Shown here piece after piece: positions 42,570 to 51,226 of a stretch of DNA of 55,882 bases; the first letter of the stretch is position 1; the number at the start of each line of letters is the position of its first letter. The position numbers were made by a program, and so were the translations under genes. Under the pieces are notes generated by a model that saw only the letters and a program-made list of their open reading frames with translations, searched no databases and was not told where the DNA came from. This stretch comes from Myxococcales bacterium (GTDB taxonomy: Bacteria; Myxococcota; UBA796; SXON01): NCBI GenBank assembly GCA_009692585.1, contig SHYX01000033.1:1-55882 (forward strand), in the 5' to 3' direction.

Positions 42570-44068
42570 GCGAAGTCCCCGGCCGCGATGCGACTGGCGA
42601 TGCGCTCGATCGCGTCGCCCGGCACCTCGGCCTCGGCGACGATGGCCTCGACCAGCGGAAGGGCGGCCTCGGCACCCGCGCCCAACCGCACCCCGCGCGC
42701 CTCGTCGAGGCGCATGCGCAGCGCCCGCGACGCGCAGAGCAGCTCGATGGCGACCACCCGCCGGCTGTTCTGCACCACCTCCCAGAGGCGCCAGGCGGCG
42801 GTGGTGGACATGGCCACGTGGTCCTCCTGGTCCTCGCACGTCGGGATGCTGTCGACGCTCATCGGCCACGCCAGCGCCTTGTTTTCAGACACCAGCGCGG
42901 CCGCCGTCGTCTGCGGAACCAACATGCCCAGATCCGGACGGTCCCGCCCGGCGAGCCCCGGCGGCAGCCGCGAGCTGAGCGACCCGGTGGTCAGCCGGTA
43001 GAGGCGCCGCTCGCTCAGCGAGGCCAGCTCCGACACCCCGATCTTCATCGCGTCCGCGGCGATGCCCACCGGCTCGCCGTGGAACAGGCCTGCCGAGAAC
43101 GCGTGGTTCTCCACCGCCTCGTCCATGAGCATGACCGGGTTGTCGGTGACGCTGTTGAGCTCGATCTCCACCGCGCGTCGCCCATAGGCGAGCACGTCGC
43201 GGGTCGCCCCGAGCACGATGGGTGTGCACCTCAGGGAGTAGGCGTCCTGCACCTTTTCGGGCATCGAGTCCACCAGCGAGCTGCCGACCAGATGCGCGCG
43301 CAGCTGGGCCGCGCTCGCGATCGCGCCGGGGTGGGGCCGCAGCGCGTGCACCGCCGGATGGAACGCCCGGCTGACACCCCGGAGCGCCTCGATGCTCATC
43401 GCCGCGGCACGCTCGGCGGTCCGCACCAGCACCTCGGCGTCCGCCAGGGCCAGCGCGGCGATCGCCGTGGTGAGCTGCGCCCCATTGGTCATGGCCAGCC
43501 CGTCCTTCGCCTCGGGGACGAGCGTCGCCAGCCCGGCCGCGGCCATGGCCTCTGGACCGGTCAAGAGCGCACCCCCGAACGGAACCTCGCCCCCCTCACC
43601 GAAGACGACGAGGGCGAGGTGAGACAGCGGCGCGAGGTCGCCGGATGACCCGCAGCTACCCTGCCGGGGCACCCGCGGGACCACACCCCTCCCCAGCATG
43701 GCGCACAGCGTCTGGACCAGGAGCGGCCGACAGCCCGACGCCCCGCGCGCCAAGGCGTTCGCCCGCAGCAGCATCATCGCCCGCACCACATCGTCGGGGC
43801 AGGCCGGACCGACGCCCGCGGCATGGGAGCGGATGAGATTGCGGGACAACAAGCTGGTGTCGGCGGGGGCGATCCGCACCCGAGCCAGCGACCCGAAGCC
43901 GGTGTTGATGCCATAGACCGGCTGGTCGCCGTGCAGCGTCGCCTGCACCCAGGCGTAAGAACGCTCCATCTCCGCACGCCCCGCCTCTGAAAGGGCCACC
44001 GCGCCTGCGTGTCGGGCGATGACCACCAGCTCCGCGAGCGTCAGCGTGCGGCCGTCCAGCTGGATCAT
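42566..44068 (-). CDS. histidine/aromatic amino acid ammonia-lyase (or aminomutase) family enzyme
   Basis: A 500-aa MIO-type lyase. The catalytic Tyr is Y52 in VYGINTGFG, and the MIO triad is GSCGSSGDLAPLSH (S141-S142-G143), Ser-Ser-Gly instead of the usual Ala-Ser-Gly; a Thr variant is known in active enzymes, so Ser may work. NGAQLTTAIAAL, QDAYSLRC, and CEDQEDHV (with the Glu of HAL) are intact. The start at MIQLDGRTLTLAEL overlaps the lipoprotein stop. It is not next to hutU/hutI/hutG, so a simple histidine-degradation role is not supported. Substrate could be His, Phe, Tyr or a beta-amino acid product. Confidence 0.9.
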   Translation of the reverse strand: MIQLDGRTLTLAELVVIARHAGAVALSEAGRAEMERSYAWVQATLHGDQPVYGINTGFGSLARVRIAPADTSLLSRNLIRSHAAGVGPACPDDVVRAMMLLRANALARGASGCRPLLVQTLCAMLGRGVVPRVPRQGSCGSSGDLAPLSHLALVVFGEGGEVPFGGALLTGPEAMAAAGLATLVPEAKDGLAMTNGAQLTTAIAALALADAEVLVRTAERAAAMSIEALRGVSRAFHPAVHALRPHPGAIASAAQLRAHLVGSSLVDSMPEKVQDAYSLRCTPIVLGATRDVLAYGRRAVEIELNSVTDNPVMLMDEAVENHAFSAGLFHGEPVGIAADAMKIGVSELASLSERRLYRLTTGSLSSRLPPGLAGRDRPDLGMLVPQTTAAALVSENKALAWPMSVDSIPTCEDQEDHVAMSTTAAWRLWEVVQNSRRVVAIELLCASRALRMRLDEARGVRLGAGAEAALPLVEAIVAEAEVPGDAIERIASRIAAGDFA

Positions 44069-44778
44069 GGGATCTCCGTCCACAGCGACGTCGGCCCCGG
44101 CTTGAGCACGCCGTCGTCGCCGACGGCGAACCAGGCGCGAAAGCCCGCGTGCTCGGTCTGACCGTGGACGAGGATGTCCAGAACCCCGTCCCCGTCGCGA
44201 TCGACCGGCGCAGTCAACACCGGCACGGCGCAGCTGGCCTCCGCCCCAGGCAGGGGAAAAGTTGACATCGTCCCTTCGGCCTCCGCGTCCAACACGGCAA
44301 CGGCCGCCTTGCAGTCCCCCGGGTCACCAACGGGCGCCCGCCCGCCGCCGGCTGCCGGAATTCCGTGCGCACCAACAGTCGCGACCGCGATGTACACCGG
44401 CGGGGCCAGCCGGCGCCGCATCTTCACCACGCTCCGCATGGACACCCCGGCTCCCCGCGCCGGATCGATCTCCCGCGTGGTGTGGCTGCCCAGCACCTCC
44501 CGGAGTCGGAATCCCGCTCGCTCCACCAGCGCCGCCGGCACCGGACCGCCCTTTTCGACTGCCGGTAGCTCCCGATCGACGATCCACAGCGGCCCAGCCT
44601 CGCCGAGGAGCGTGGACCCCTCGGGACCGGGCGTCGGTGCGCGCGTCACCGTGCCGGCTGCGCCCCAGAGCATCACCGGCGCCGTGATCGCGCCTCGCGC
44701 AACCGCGTTGGTGCCGGACCGGTAGACCCCCCCGTCCGGCGGTGACGGTGGGCAGGCGAGGAGGAGGGCCAACAGCAC
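44065..44778 (-). CDS. predicted lipoprotein, first gene of the ammonia-lyase set
   Basis: A 237-aa protein. GTG start (an in-frame TAA lies just before), leader (M)LLALLLAC with a very short n-region. The mature part is beta-rich with no recognised family; near the C-terminus VDRDGDGVLDILVHGQ is an FG-GAP-like D-x-D-G segment. It contains two further Cys that could pair. Its stop overlaps the lyase start (ATGA), so it is co-translated with the two lyase genes, an odd mix of an exported and cytoplasmic proteins. It starts only 23 bases from the divergent isochorismatase-like gene. Confidence 0.65.
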   Translation of the reverse strand: MLLALLLACPPSPPDGGVYRSGTNAVARGAITAPVMLWGAAGTVTRAPTPGPEGSTLLGEAGPLWIVDRELPAVEKGGPVPAALVERAGFRLREVLGSHTTREIDPARGAGVSMRSVVKMRRRLAPPVYIAVATVGAHGIPAAGGGRAPVGDPGDCKAAVAVLDAEAEGTMSTFPLPGAEASCAVPVLTAPVDRDGDGVLDILVHGQTEHAGFRAWFAVGDDGVLKPGPTSLWTEIP

Positions 44779-44801
44779 GGCGCCGCCTTATCCGCGTTTG
44801 C

Positions 44802-45332
44802 ATGTCGATCGACCCCGGCTCCAGCCAACTCCTCGTCGTTGACTACCAGGAGCGGCTGTTCGCCGCGATGCCGGACGCCGCGCGGATCAGCGCTTACAAA
44901 GCAGCTGACAACCTTGTTTTCACCGCCCGTGCGCTGGATATTCCCGTCACCTTCACCGAGCAGTACCCGCAGGGGCTGGGTGCCACCCTGCCCGAGCTCG
45001 GTGCGGTCGATCCCTTCGTGAAGTTGGCGTTCGCCGCCACCGACGAGCCCGGGTTCGACGGTCGCCTCACCCCGGGGCGCCAGGTGGTCGTGTTCGGGAT
45101 GGAGACCCACATCTGCGTCGCACACACGGTCGCCGGGCTGCGCGCCCGGGGGTTCGCGGTGATCGTCGTCTACGATGCGTGTCTGTCGCGACGCGCCGCA
45201 GACGCGGACGCCGGCCTGTCCTGGATGCGCGCCGAGGGCGCGCTCATCCTGCCGAGCGAGACCGTCCTGTTCGGCTGGCTCGGCCGCGGCGAAGGGCCGC
45301 TGTTCAAGGCGGTCAGCCGGCGCATCCGCTGA
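44802..45332 (+). CDS. isochorismatase-family cysteine hydrolase
   Basis: A 176-aa hydrolase. Asp in LLVVDYQERLF, the TEQYPQGLG loop, and Cys in VVFGMETHICVAHTVAGLRA form the pattern of the isochorismatase superfamily (as in ISOC1/YcaC-type). A GLRARGFAVIVVYDACLSR turn follows. The start MSIDPGSSQL is chosen because it precedes strand 1. Substrate is unknown; the family hydrolyses amides, biuret or isochorismate. It is divergent from the lyase set with only 23 bases between the starts, so their promoters must overlap. Confidence 0.85.
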   Translation: MSIDPGSSQLLVVDYQERLFAAMPDAARISAYKAADNLVFTARALDIPVTFTEQYPQGLGATLPELGAVDPFVKLAFAATDEPGFDGRLTPGRQVVVFGMETHICVAHTVAGLRARGFAVIVVYDACLSRRAADADAGLSWMRAEGALILPSETVLFGWLGRGEGPLFKAVSRRIR

Positions 45333-45436
45333 TGCGGCAACGAAAATGCCGAGCCTCCCGACACGCAGGCGTCTGAAGGGGGACAAACCCGCGCGAGAGG
45401 GACGTCTCGGCGGGGGTGCCCTATCCCGCCACGCGC

Positions 45437-46933
45437 CTAACCGCCGCACTCCGGGGTCTCGTTTTCGATGCGCTTGAGTTCGTCGAGTCCGGTGTCAGCC
45501 CCCCAGACGTCTTCGCCGATCTTGCTGATCTCGAAGCTGCCGTTCATGGCCCACACCGACCCGGAGCTGTCGCTGCTGTAGAACATCACCTGGAAGTCCC
45601 CGACCAGCGGCGCGTCAAGCGTGCCGGGCTCGAGCGCTTCGAGTTCGGCGCGTGTGCCCTTGAGGCGCACCCAACCGGGGTTGATCGACGACCAGTTGTC
45701 GAAGCCCTCGGCGCTGGTGCCCTCGCCCGCGGCGGTCGTGCGCCAGGAGTTGTCTTCGATCTTGATGGTGAAGGGAAAATCGTCCCGGGAGAGGCCCGCG
45801 TAATTGGCGAGCTCGTCCTGAACCGGCGCGTAGCTGACGTCGGCGTTGTCGACACCGCCAGTGTTGAAGTTGTCCTTCAGCAGCTGGACGAAGTCCGCGT
45901 AGTCGCTGGTGTTGCAGGAGTCACCGTCCTTCCCGCAGTTGAGCTCGGGGTATTGCTCGCTGCCGTACCCGTCGCCTACGCCGTAGCCCGAGACCGTGTG
46001 GCCGTCGTCGTCGACGCCGACCCACAGCGGCGCGTTGCCAGCCGCCGAGTAATCGGCGTAATCGCTGGTGTACATGTACGCGTCTTCGTCGGCGAACCGC
46101 GAAAACGACGCCCCGGCCAGCCACGTGCGATCGAAATACCAATAGTCGCCCGTATTGCTCGGGTTGACCTGGGTGGCGCCCGCGTTGAGCATGTACACCG
46201 AGTATCCGGCGTCTTCCTCATAGGAGGCCGACCACCCGTCAACCCAGTTCCCGTCGTCGAAGACGTTCCGCTCGGTGGCGACCCCATCGATGTCCACGCA
46301 CTCGGTGGGCTGGAAGCCGGGCTTGATGACCCAGCCGAAACGCACATCCCCGAACTTGGTGTTCATGTGGAGGGTCAGCTGCAGGTCGCCTTCAGAGGTG
46401 ATGAGCGCCTCCTCCCGCCAGGTCACCACGTCGCCTTGGTTCAGGTAGAACGCCTTGTCGTCGAAGAAGTTGAGATAGCGCGCCTGCTGCACCGTGCAGT
46501 CGTCGGGGGTGAGCACGTCGCCGTCGGGATCATTGTCGGGGTCGTCATCGTGCGCTTCGACACAGCAGAAGTCCTCGTACTGCCCGTCCCACCCGGGAAG
46601 CAACGCATCACGGATGCGGACCGGGTTGTCGGAATACGGCGGCTCGCCGAAGGTCCGGCAGTCGAAGGGGGTCAGGTCGTAGGCGTCCTGGAACGCCTTT
46701 TCGGCCTTGGCCTTTTCGGCCCAACAGTCGTCCGCGAAGATCTGCTCCGGGTCGATGTCGTCCGCGAGGGGATCCTTCTGCGTGTATTCGCACTGAACCG
46801 CCGTTTCGTCGCGACGGAGACGCTGCATGTTACTGGATGTCGCCGCCGCGAAGTACATGGCGTACGTACCCTGAAACGTAGCGTCGTGGGGGTCACAGCC
46901 CCCCAGCAGGGCGAGCACGAGGGGAAGGGACAT
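45437..46933 (-). CDS. large acidic lipoprotein, unknown function
   Basis: A 498-aa predicted lipoprotein (MSLPLVLALLGGC). The mature part is acidic and Cys-rich (at least eight Cys) with acidic repeats (HDDDPDNDPDGDVLTPDD). Segments such as GDLQLTLHMNTKFGDVRFGW and VGDFQVMFYSSDSSGSVWAM suggest beta structure. No family is recognised. It may be a lineage-specific outer-membrane protein. The start ATG gives the best lipobox. The 104 bases between it and the convergent isochorismatase gene hold no clear terminator. Confidence 0.72.
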   Translation of the reverse strand: MSLPLVLALLGGCDPHDATFQGTYAMYFAAATSSNMQRLRRDETAVQCEYTQKDPLADDIDPEQIFADDCWAEKAKAEKAFQDAYDLTPFDCRTFGEPPYSDNPVRIRDALLPGWDGQYEDFCCVEAHDDDPDNDPDGDVLTPDDCTVQQARYLNFFDDKAFYLNQGDVVTWREEALITSEGDLQLTLHMNTKFGDVRFGWVIKPGFQPTECVDIDGVATERNVFDDGNWVDGWSASYEEDAGYSVYMLNAGATQVNPSNTGDYWYFDRTWLAGASFSRFADEDAYMYTSDYADYSAAGNAPLWVGVDDDGHTVSGYGVGDGYGSEQYPELNCGKDGDSCNTSDYADFVQLLKDNFNTGGVDNADVSYAPVQDELANYAGLSRDDFPFTIKIEDNSWRTTAAGEGTSAEGFDNWSSINPGWVRLKGTRAELEALEPGTLDAPLVGDFQVMFYSSDSSGSVWAMNGSFEISKIGEDVWGADTGLDELKRIENETPECGG

Positions 46934-46977
46934 CTTCGACTCCGACCCCGTCCTATAGGCCGTCCGGGGGCGGTTCG

Positions 46978-47949
46978 TCAAGCGCCGCGGCCGATCGAAG
47001 CGGCGATCCCACCCACGTGTTCGGGGTGCCGCCACGACAGGGCGAGCTCCCGTTCGAGGCGATCGACGCGCAACCGGACGCTGGCGGTGAACAGCCGCAG
47101 GTTGTCGTTGGTGAATCGCGGCTTTCGGCCGATGCCCGCCATCAGCCGCTCGTTCTGCTCGGCGAGCGCCACCTGGATGACGCTCGGGATCCACGTCGAC
47201 CAGAAGCGCACCGCCTTGCCGCCGGTCGCCTGGGCCACGGTTGCGTAGAACTCCGCCAGGGTCGGAGTTCCGGGGGCGCTGACATTCCACAGGCCAGGCG
47301 CTCCCTTCTCGGCGATCGCCAACAGGGCGGCCACGCAGTCGTCGATGTGGACCACGGGGACACGATTGCGTCCCTCGCCGGGAAGCCAGGCGCGTCCGGC
47401 GCGGATGCGATCCTCTTGCATGAATCGCAGTCCGGGACCGTACACGGCGGCGATGCGCGCGACGTAGAGCCGAAGGCCGGTTGCGGTCGCCACGCGGCGC
47501 AGCCGCTCCTCCGCGGCGAGTTTGGCCCGACCGTATTCGGTCTGGGGCGCTGGAGGATGGGCCTCACCAACCCACAGGCCGCTCCGATCGCCGTAGACCG
47601 CGCAGCTCGACGCGAAGGTGAACGAACGCAGCCGCGCGGCGTGCGTCCCGGCGGCGACGGCGAGCGCCTCGGTGCCGACACGATTGAGCCGGTCGGCGTC
47701 GATTCGGCCGACTCCGCGGAGGCCGCCGGCGAGGTGCCAGACGTGGTCGGCCCCGGCAACCCCGCGTTCGATCGCGGCCGCATCCTCGAGGTGCCCGGTC
47801 AGCAGTCGCGCCCCATCCGCCAGAACCGCCTGGGCGCGCGCCGGATCGCGGACGAGCACGGTCACGTCGTGACCTGCCGCTGCAAGCGCGCGCACAAGCG
47901 GGCGCCCGATCTGCCCGGTGCCGCCTGTCACGAAGGAGCGCTCGGCCAT
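46978..47949 (-). CDS. NAD(P)-dependent epimerase/dehydratase family protein
   Basis: A 323-aa extended SDR. FVTGGTGQIGRPLVRALAAA is the Rossmann loop, VRDPARA a coenzyme-side residue, HLAG the strand-4 motif, and TEYGRAKLAAEE the catalytic YxxxK, with SSCAVYG ahead of it. The C-terminal part (PVVHIDDCVAALLAIAEKG) is typical of sugar epimerases, reductases and 3-beta-HSD-like enzymes. Its start follows the FG-GAP lipoprotein stop by 5 bases. Substrate is unknown. The far upstream open frame is a shadow. Confidence 0.88.
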   Translation of the reverse strand: MAERSFVTGGTGQIGRPLVRALAAAGHDVTVLVRDPARAQAVLADGARLLTGHLEDAAAIERGVAGADHVWHLAGGLRGVGRIDADRLNRVGTEALAVAAGTHAARLRSFTFASSCAVYGDRSGLWVGEAHPPAPQTEYGRAKLAAEERLRRVATATGLRLYVARIAAVYGPGLRFMQEDRIRAGRAWLPGEGRNRVPVVHIDDCVAALLAIAEKGAPGLWNVSAPGTPTLAEFYATVAQATGGKAVRFWSTWIPSVIQVALAEQNERLMAGIGRKPRFTNDNLRLFTASVRLRVDRLERELALSWRHPEHVGGIAASIGRGA

Positions 47950-47954
47950 CGACC

Positions 47955-50270
47955 TCAGGGCGCGTCGGCCGCGAGGCCAGCGGCGTACCAGATGGCGCCC
48001 TCGTCTCCCAGCCAAAAGCCGTCGGGAACGCCGTCGCCGCTGAGGTCGCCCACGTACCCGCGACCTCGGGCGGCGCGGGCCATGTACCCCAGCACGGGCA
48101 CCCCGACGGCGCCAGCGAGCCCCCGCCAGCTCACCAGCACACCCTCGAGCTGGACCACGATGTCGGTGACCCCGTCCCCGTCGGCGTCCCCGGCGGACAC
48201 GGCGCCCCCGAACCCGAGCGCGGTGTCCGCGCCGCCGATGCGGACCGTGGTGTCCACGCCATCGGACCACACCAGATCGGCCGTCCCGTCCGCGTCGAAG
48301 TCCCCCGCGGCGATGGTGCAGACGCCCTCGCAACCCACCAGGTCCTCCACCCCGTCGCCGTCGGTGTCGGCCGCGACGATGTCCCCGAGAGGCCCTGTCC
48401 CCGCCTCGGGCACCGACGAGCCGTCCCCGGGCAGCCAGAGCCGATCGCCCGCGGCGTCGACGACCACCGCGCGACCGGCGGCGAAGTCGCCGCACGCCAG
48501 CATGGTTCCCGACGCCACGACGTCGGGGCCGGCGCTGGTCAACCGCCCCGCGGCGTCGACATCCAGATGCCGGACCAACGTCGCCAGCGCACCATCCACC
48601 AGCAGCCAGACGTCGCGACCACAAACAGCCAGATCGACGGGGTCCTCGCCGGGCAGAAACGACAGCGCTGGCCCGGCGTTGAGGTCCTCGGTATTGGCGC
48701 CGGCGACGGGCGACCCGACCAAGGCCTGGACCTGCGCACCACCATTGTCCACCAGCGCCACCAGATCGATGATCCCGTCGTCGTTGAGGTCACCCATCCA
48801 GGGCTCGCCGAACAGGTTGATGTCGAAGACGCCGTCATAGGCGCGTGCGATGCCCCAGGCGGTTTCGTCCGCTTCGGTCTCTGGGTCGTCCACGACACGC
48901 TCGGCGCGATGCCCGATCGCCGCTTCGCGGGACAACGCCAGGTCGGGCACCGAGTCGCCGGAGAAGTCGGGGGCGTCGATGACCGGGGCGTAGGGCAGGC
49001 CGGCGGTGATCTCCAGCACATAGGTCCCCACCGCGGCGGACCAGTGGGCACGCGCGAATTGGTCCGGGGTCGACATCAGCACTTCGACCGAGCCGTCCCC
49101 ATCCGCGTCGACGACCGTCGCCGCCAGCCCCTCCACCGGCTCAATGCTGCTGGAGATCTGGAAGACCGCGCCGATGGTGTCGTCCGGCATGAGCATGACG
49201 GCCGAATAGCCACCGCTGTCGTCGGCGAGGGGCCCGCTGATCAGGACGTCATCACGACGGTCCCCGTCGACATCGAAGCCCCCGCGCACGTCAGCGCCCG
49301 CCGCGATTCCGACGTTCGCGTCCATCGTGTTGGCGGCGAGCCACCCCTCCTCCCGCCATTCATAACGCCGGGTGACCCCGTCACCGGTCAACAGCGACAC
49401 CTCCGCGACCCCGTCCCCGTCGAGATCTTCGACCGAGGCGCCATGCACACCCACGTCGACGTCGAGCACCGACGTGGGAGCCCAGCCCCCCTGACCGTCG
49501 CCCGGCATCCACACCACGGAGGCCGAGTCGGCGTCGCCGACCACCAAGATCACGTCGACCAGCGCATCCTCGTCCGCCGCCCGGACGACCACCGCCCGCA
49601 GCGACCCGATGGCCGGCCGCCACCCCGCCGCGAACGCGAGGCCACCACTCGGGCGTCCGCGCAAGAGGACCACCTCGTCGTCACTGTAGACCAGGATGTC
49701 GTCCACGCCATCGTCATCGAGGCGCGCCGCGCGAACCGCCTTCACCGCCGACGAAAGCTCAAGCACGCGGACCGGCGCGCCTCCATCGAAGGACCACCAC
49801 CACAACTCACCGCCGCGCGTGGTGACCATGCCGCCGCCGCCGTGGCCGACCGGGCTACCCACCCCGCCGGAGAGCCAGGCCGGGAAACCGCGGGCGGCGT
49901 CAGGCCGGGCCGTGACGAAGGCAGATCCGCTGGCCTGGAAGGTCCCAGCCGACGCGCCGACGTCGAAGTGCCCCGGGCTCGACGCCGTCAACTCTGCGAT
50001 GGCCCACCCGAACGCGTCGGGCGCGGCCGTCGTCGCGGAGAGGGTCCCCGACGAGGTCAGCGCGAGTTCCGGCCCCGGGACCGAGGCGCCGACGTCGTTG
50101 ACGGTCAAAATGGGTACCTGCGCCGAGCCCACGCCCGAGCCCTGGCCGATCCACAGACCAGCCGGCACGTCGGAGATCGCGTCCACCCGCACCGGGACCA
50201 GGTCCTCGGGGGAACACCCGTCGCAACCCGAAAGCACAAGGACCAACGCCAGAGGGCCGGTCGGCCTCAC
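47955..50270 (-). CDS. FG-GAP/VCBS-repeat lipoprotein
   Basis: A 771-aa lipoprotein. GTG start (VRPTGPLALVLVLSGC), overlapping the upstream stop (GTGA). The body has repeated FG-GAP-like Ca2+ loops, for example RLDDDGVDDILVYSDD, DLDGDGVAEVSLLTGD, DVDGDRRDDVLISG, DADGDGSVEVLMS, DLNDDGIIDLVALVDN and DADGDGVTDIVVQ, giving one or two seven-blade propellers. Such proteins bind Ca2+ and act in adhesion or surface display. An N-terminal domain of about 130 residues precedes them and is unrecognised. Confidence 0.85.
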   Translation of the reverse strand: MRPTGPLALVLVLSGCDGCSPEDLVPVRVDAISDVPAGLWIGQGSGVGSAQVPILTVNDVGASVPGPELALTSSGTLSATTAAPDAFGWAIAELTASSPGHFDVGASAGTFQASGSAFVTARPDAARGFPAWLSGGVGSPVGHGGGGMVTTRGGELWWWSFDGGAPVRVLELSSAVKAVRAARLDDDGVDDILVYSDDEVVLLRGRPSGGLAFAAGWRPAIGSLRAVVVRAADEDALVDVILVVGDADSASVVWMPGDGQGGWAPTSVLDVDVGVHGASVEDLDGDGVAEVSLLTGDGVTRRYEWREEGWLAANTMDANVGIAAGADVRGGFDVDGDRRDDVLISGPLADDSGGYSAVMLMPDDTIGAVFQISSSIEPVEGLAATVVDADGDGSVEVLMSTPDQFARAHWSAAVGTYVLEITAGLPYAPVIDAPDFSGDSVPDLALSREAAIGHRAERVVDDPETEADETAWGIARAYDGVFDINLFGEPWMGDLNDDGIIDLVALVDNGGAQVQALVGSPVAGANTEDLNAGPALSFLPGEDPVDLAVCGRDVWLLVDGALATLVRHLDVDAAGRLTSAGPDVVASGTMLACGDFAAGRAVVVDAAGDRLWLPGDGSSVPEAGTGPLGDIVAADTDGDGVEDLVGCEGVCTIAAGDFDADGTADLVWSDGVDTTVRIGGADTALGFGGAVSAGDADGDGVTDIVVQLEGVLVSWRGLAGAVGVPVLGYMARAARGRGYVGDLSGDGVPDGFWLGDEGAIWYAAGLAADAP

Positions 50271-51226
50271 TTCGTGGTCCAGAAAACCCGTGCGTAGTCG
50301 TATCCCGACGAGGGGGTGCTGACCTGGTCGCCGCGCCCGCCTTCGTCGACCCGGAAGACGCCCCGCGAACGAGAGTAGATCAGGAAGGACTCGTCGCCCG
50401 GATCGTAGGCGCAGTCCGACACGTCGTCGAAGTCGTCGTCGTCGTCGTAGTAGGCGACAGGCCGCGCGTCGCCACCGATGATCTTTTTGATCGAGTAGAC
50501 GGCACCCGCCTGAGAACAAGCGAAGGGCTCCTGCTCGGGGCCGACGAACACGTTGGTCGCCCGAGTGAGGCTGGTGTCGTAGTCTTTCGTGACCAGCTCG
50601 ACGGTTCCTTTGGTGTCCACCATCCAGAGGTCGGGACCGCCCGCGCTGGGGTCGACGTAGTATGCGCGTTTTTCTCCGCCACCGACATGGCGGATCTCCG
50701 AGAGGCTGCCCGACCGCAGGACCTCGGCGATTTCGGTGAGGTCGGCAGACATGGCCCGCAGGCCCCCCTGGTCGGCGACCAGAAGGTGCCGGCCGAGCCG
50801 GGTGGTGTCGTACTGCTCGTCCTCGGGCACCACGCCATCGGCCACGGTCGTCCCCCCGTCGGCGTCCAGCTTGTACAGTCCACCCACGCCGACGAGCAAC
50901 CCGCTGCCGTTCCAGGGCTCGTAGTACGGAGCGCCGGCCAGCTCGACCGGGACCGACCACTCCACCGCAACCTCACTGGTGACGGGATCGAAAACCCGGA
51001 CGATGCCACGGCCGCCGCCCTTCATCGAGGTGACCCATCCCACGGTCGGATCGCGCACCGGTCCGGTGTCGGTGTCGGTGTCGGTGTCGGCGTGGGTGTC
51101 GCGGTTGGCGCAGGGCATGTCGCTGGTGCAGGTGACCTGCACGTCCTCGAAGACATGGCACGCGGCGACGAACAGCACGACACTCAGCGACGACAAACGA
51201 TTCTCCGGCGGACTGCGGGCCACCAT
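50267..51226 (-). CDS. predicted lipoprotein with Asp-Thr repeat linker
   Basis: A 319-aa lipoprotein. The best start MVARSPPENRLSSLSVVLF gives a leader ending VAAC, with a 43-base overlap into the subtilase 3' end. After the Cys comes a linker DTHADTDTDTDTDTG made by hexamer repeats. The body (GRGIVRVFDPVTSEVAVEWS, YYEPWNGSGLLVGVGG, LWMVDTKGTVELVTKDYD) is a propeller-like series of blades without a named family. It is coupled to the FG-GAP lipoprotein gene by GTGA. Confidence 0.7.
   Translation of the reverse strand: MVARSPPENRLSSLSVVLFVAACHVFEDVQVTCTSDMPCANRDTHADTDTDTDTGPVRDPTVGWVTSMKGGGRGIVRVFDPVTSEVAVEWSVPVELAGAPYYEPWNGSGLLVGVGGLYKLDADGGTTVADGVVPEDEQYDTTRLGRHLLVADQGGLRAMSADLTEIAEVLRSGSLSEIRHVGGGEKRAYYVDPSAGGPDLWMVDTKGTVELVTKDYDTSLTRATNVFVGPEQEPFACSQAGAVYSIKKIIGGDARPVAYYDDDDDFDDVSDCAYDPGDESFLIYSRSRGVFRVDEGGRGDQVSTPSSGYDYARVFWTTK
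51065..51100. repeat. GGTGTC hexamer tandem repeat
   Basis: Four perfect GGTGTC units (51065-51088), one degenerate unit (ggcgtg) and one more perfect unit, inside the lipoprotein gene; on the coding strand they encode Asp-Thr pairs in the linker. Such runs can change length by slippage without a frameshift. Confidence 0.85.

Noticed and set aside
40065..43001. A 978-aa plus-strand open frame across the fibre-like and lyase genes
   Set aside because: It crosses two clear genes on the other strand and has the Arg/Pro/His-rich composition of a shadow frame.
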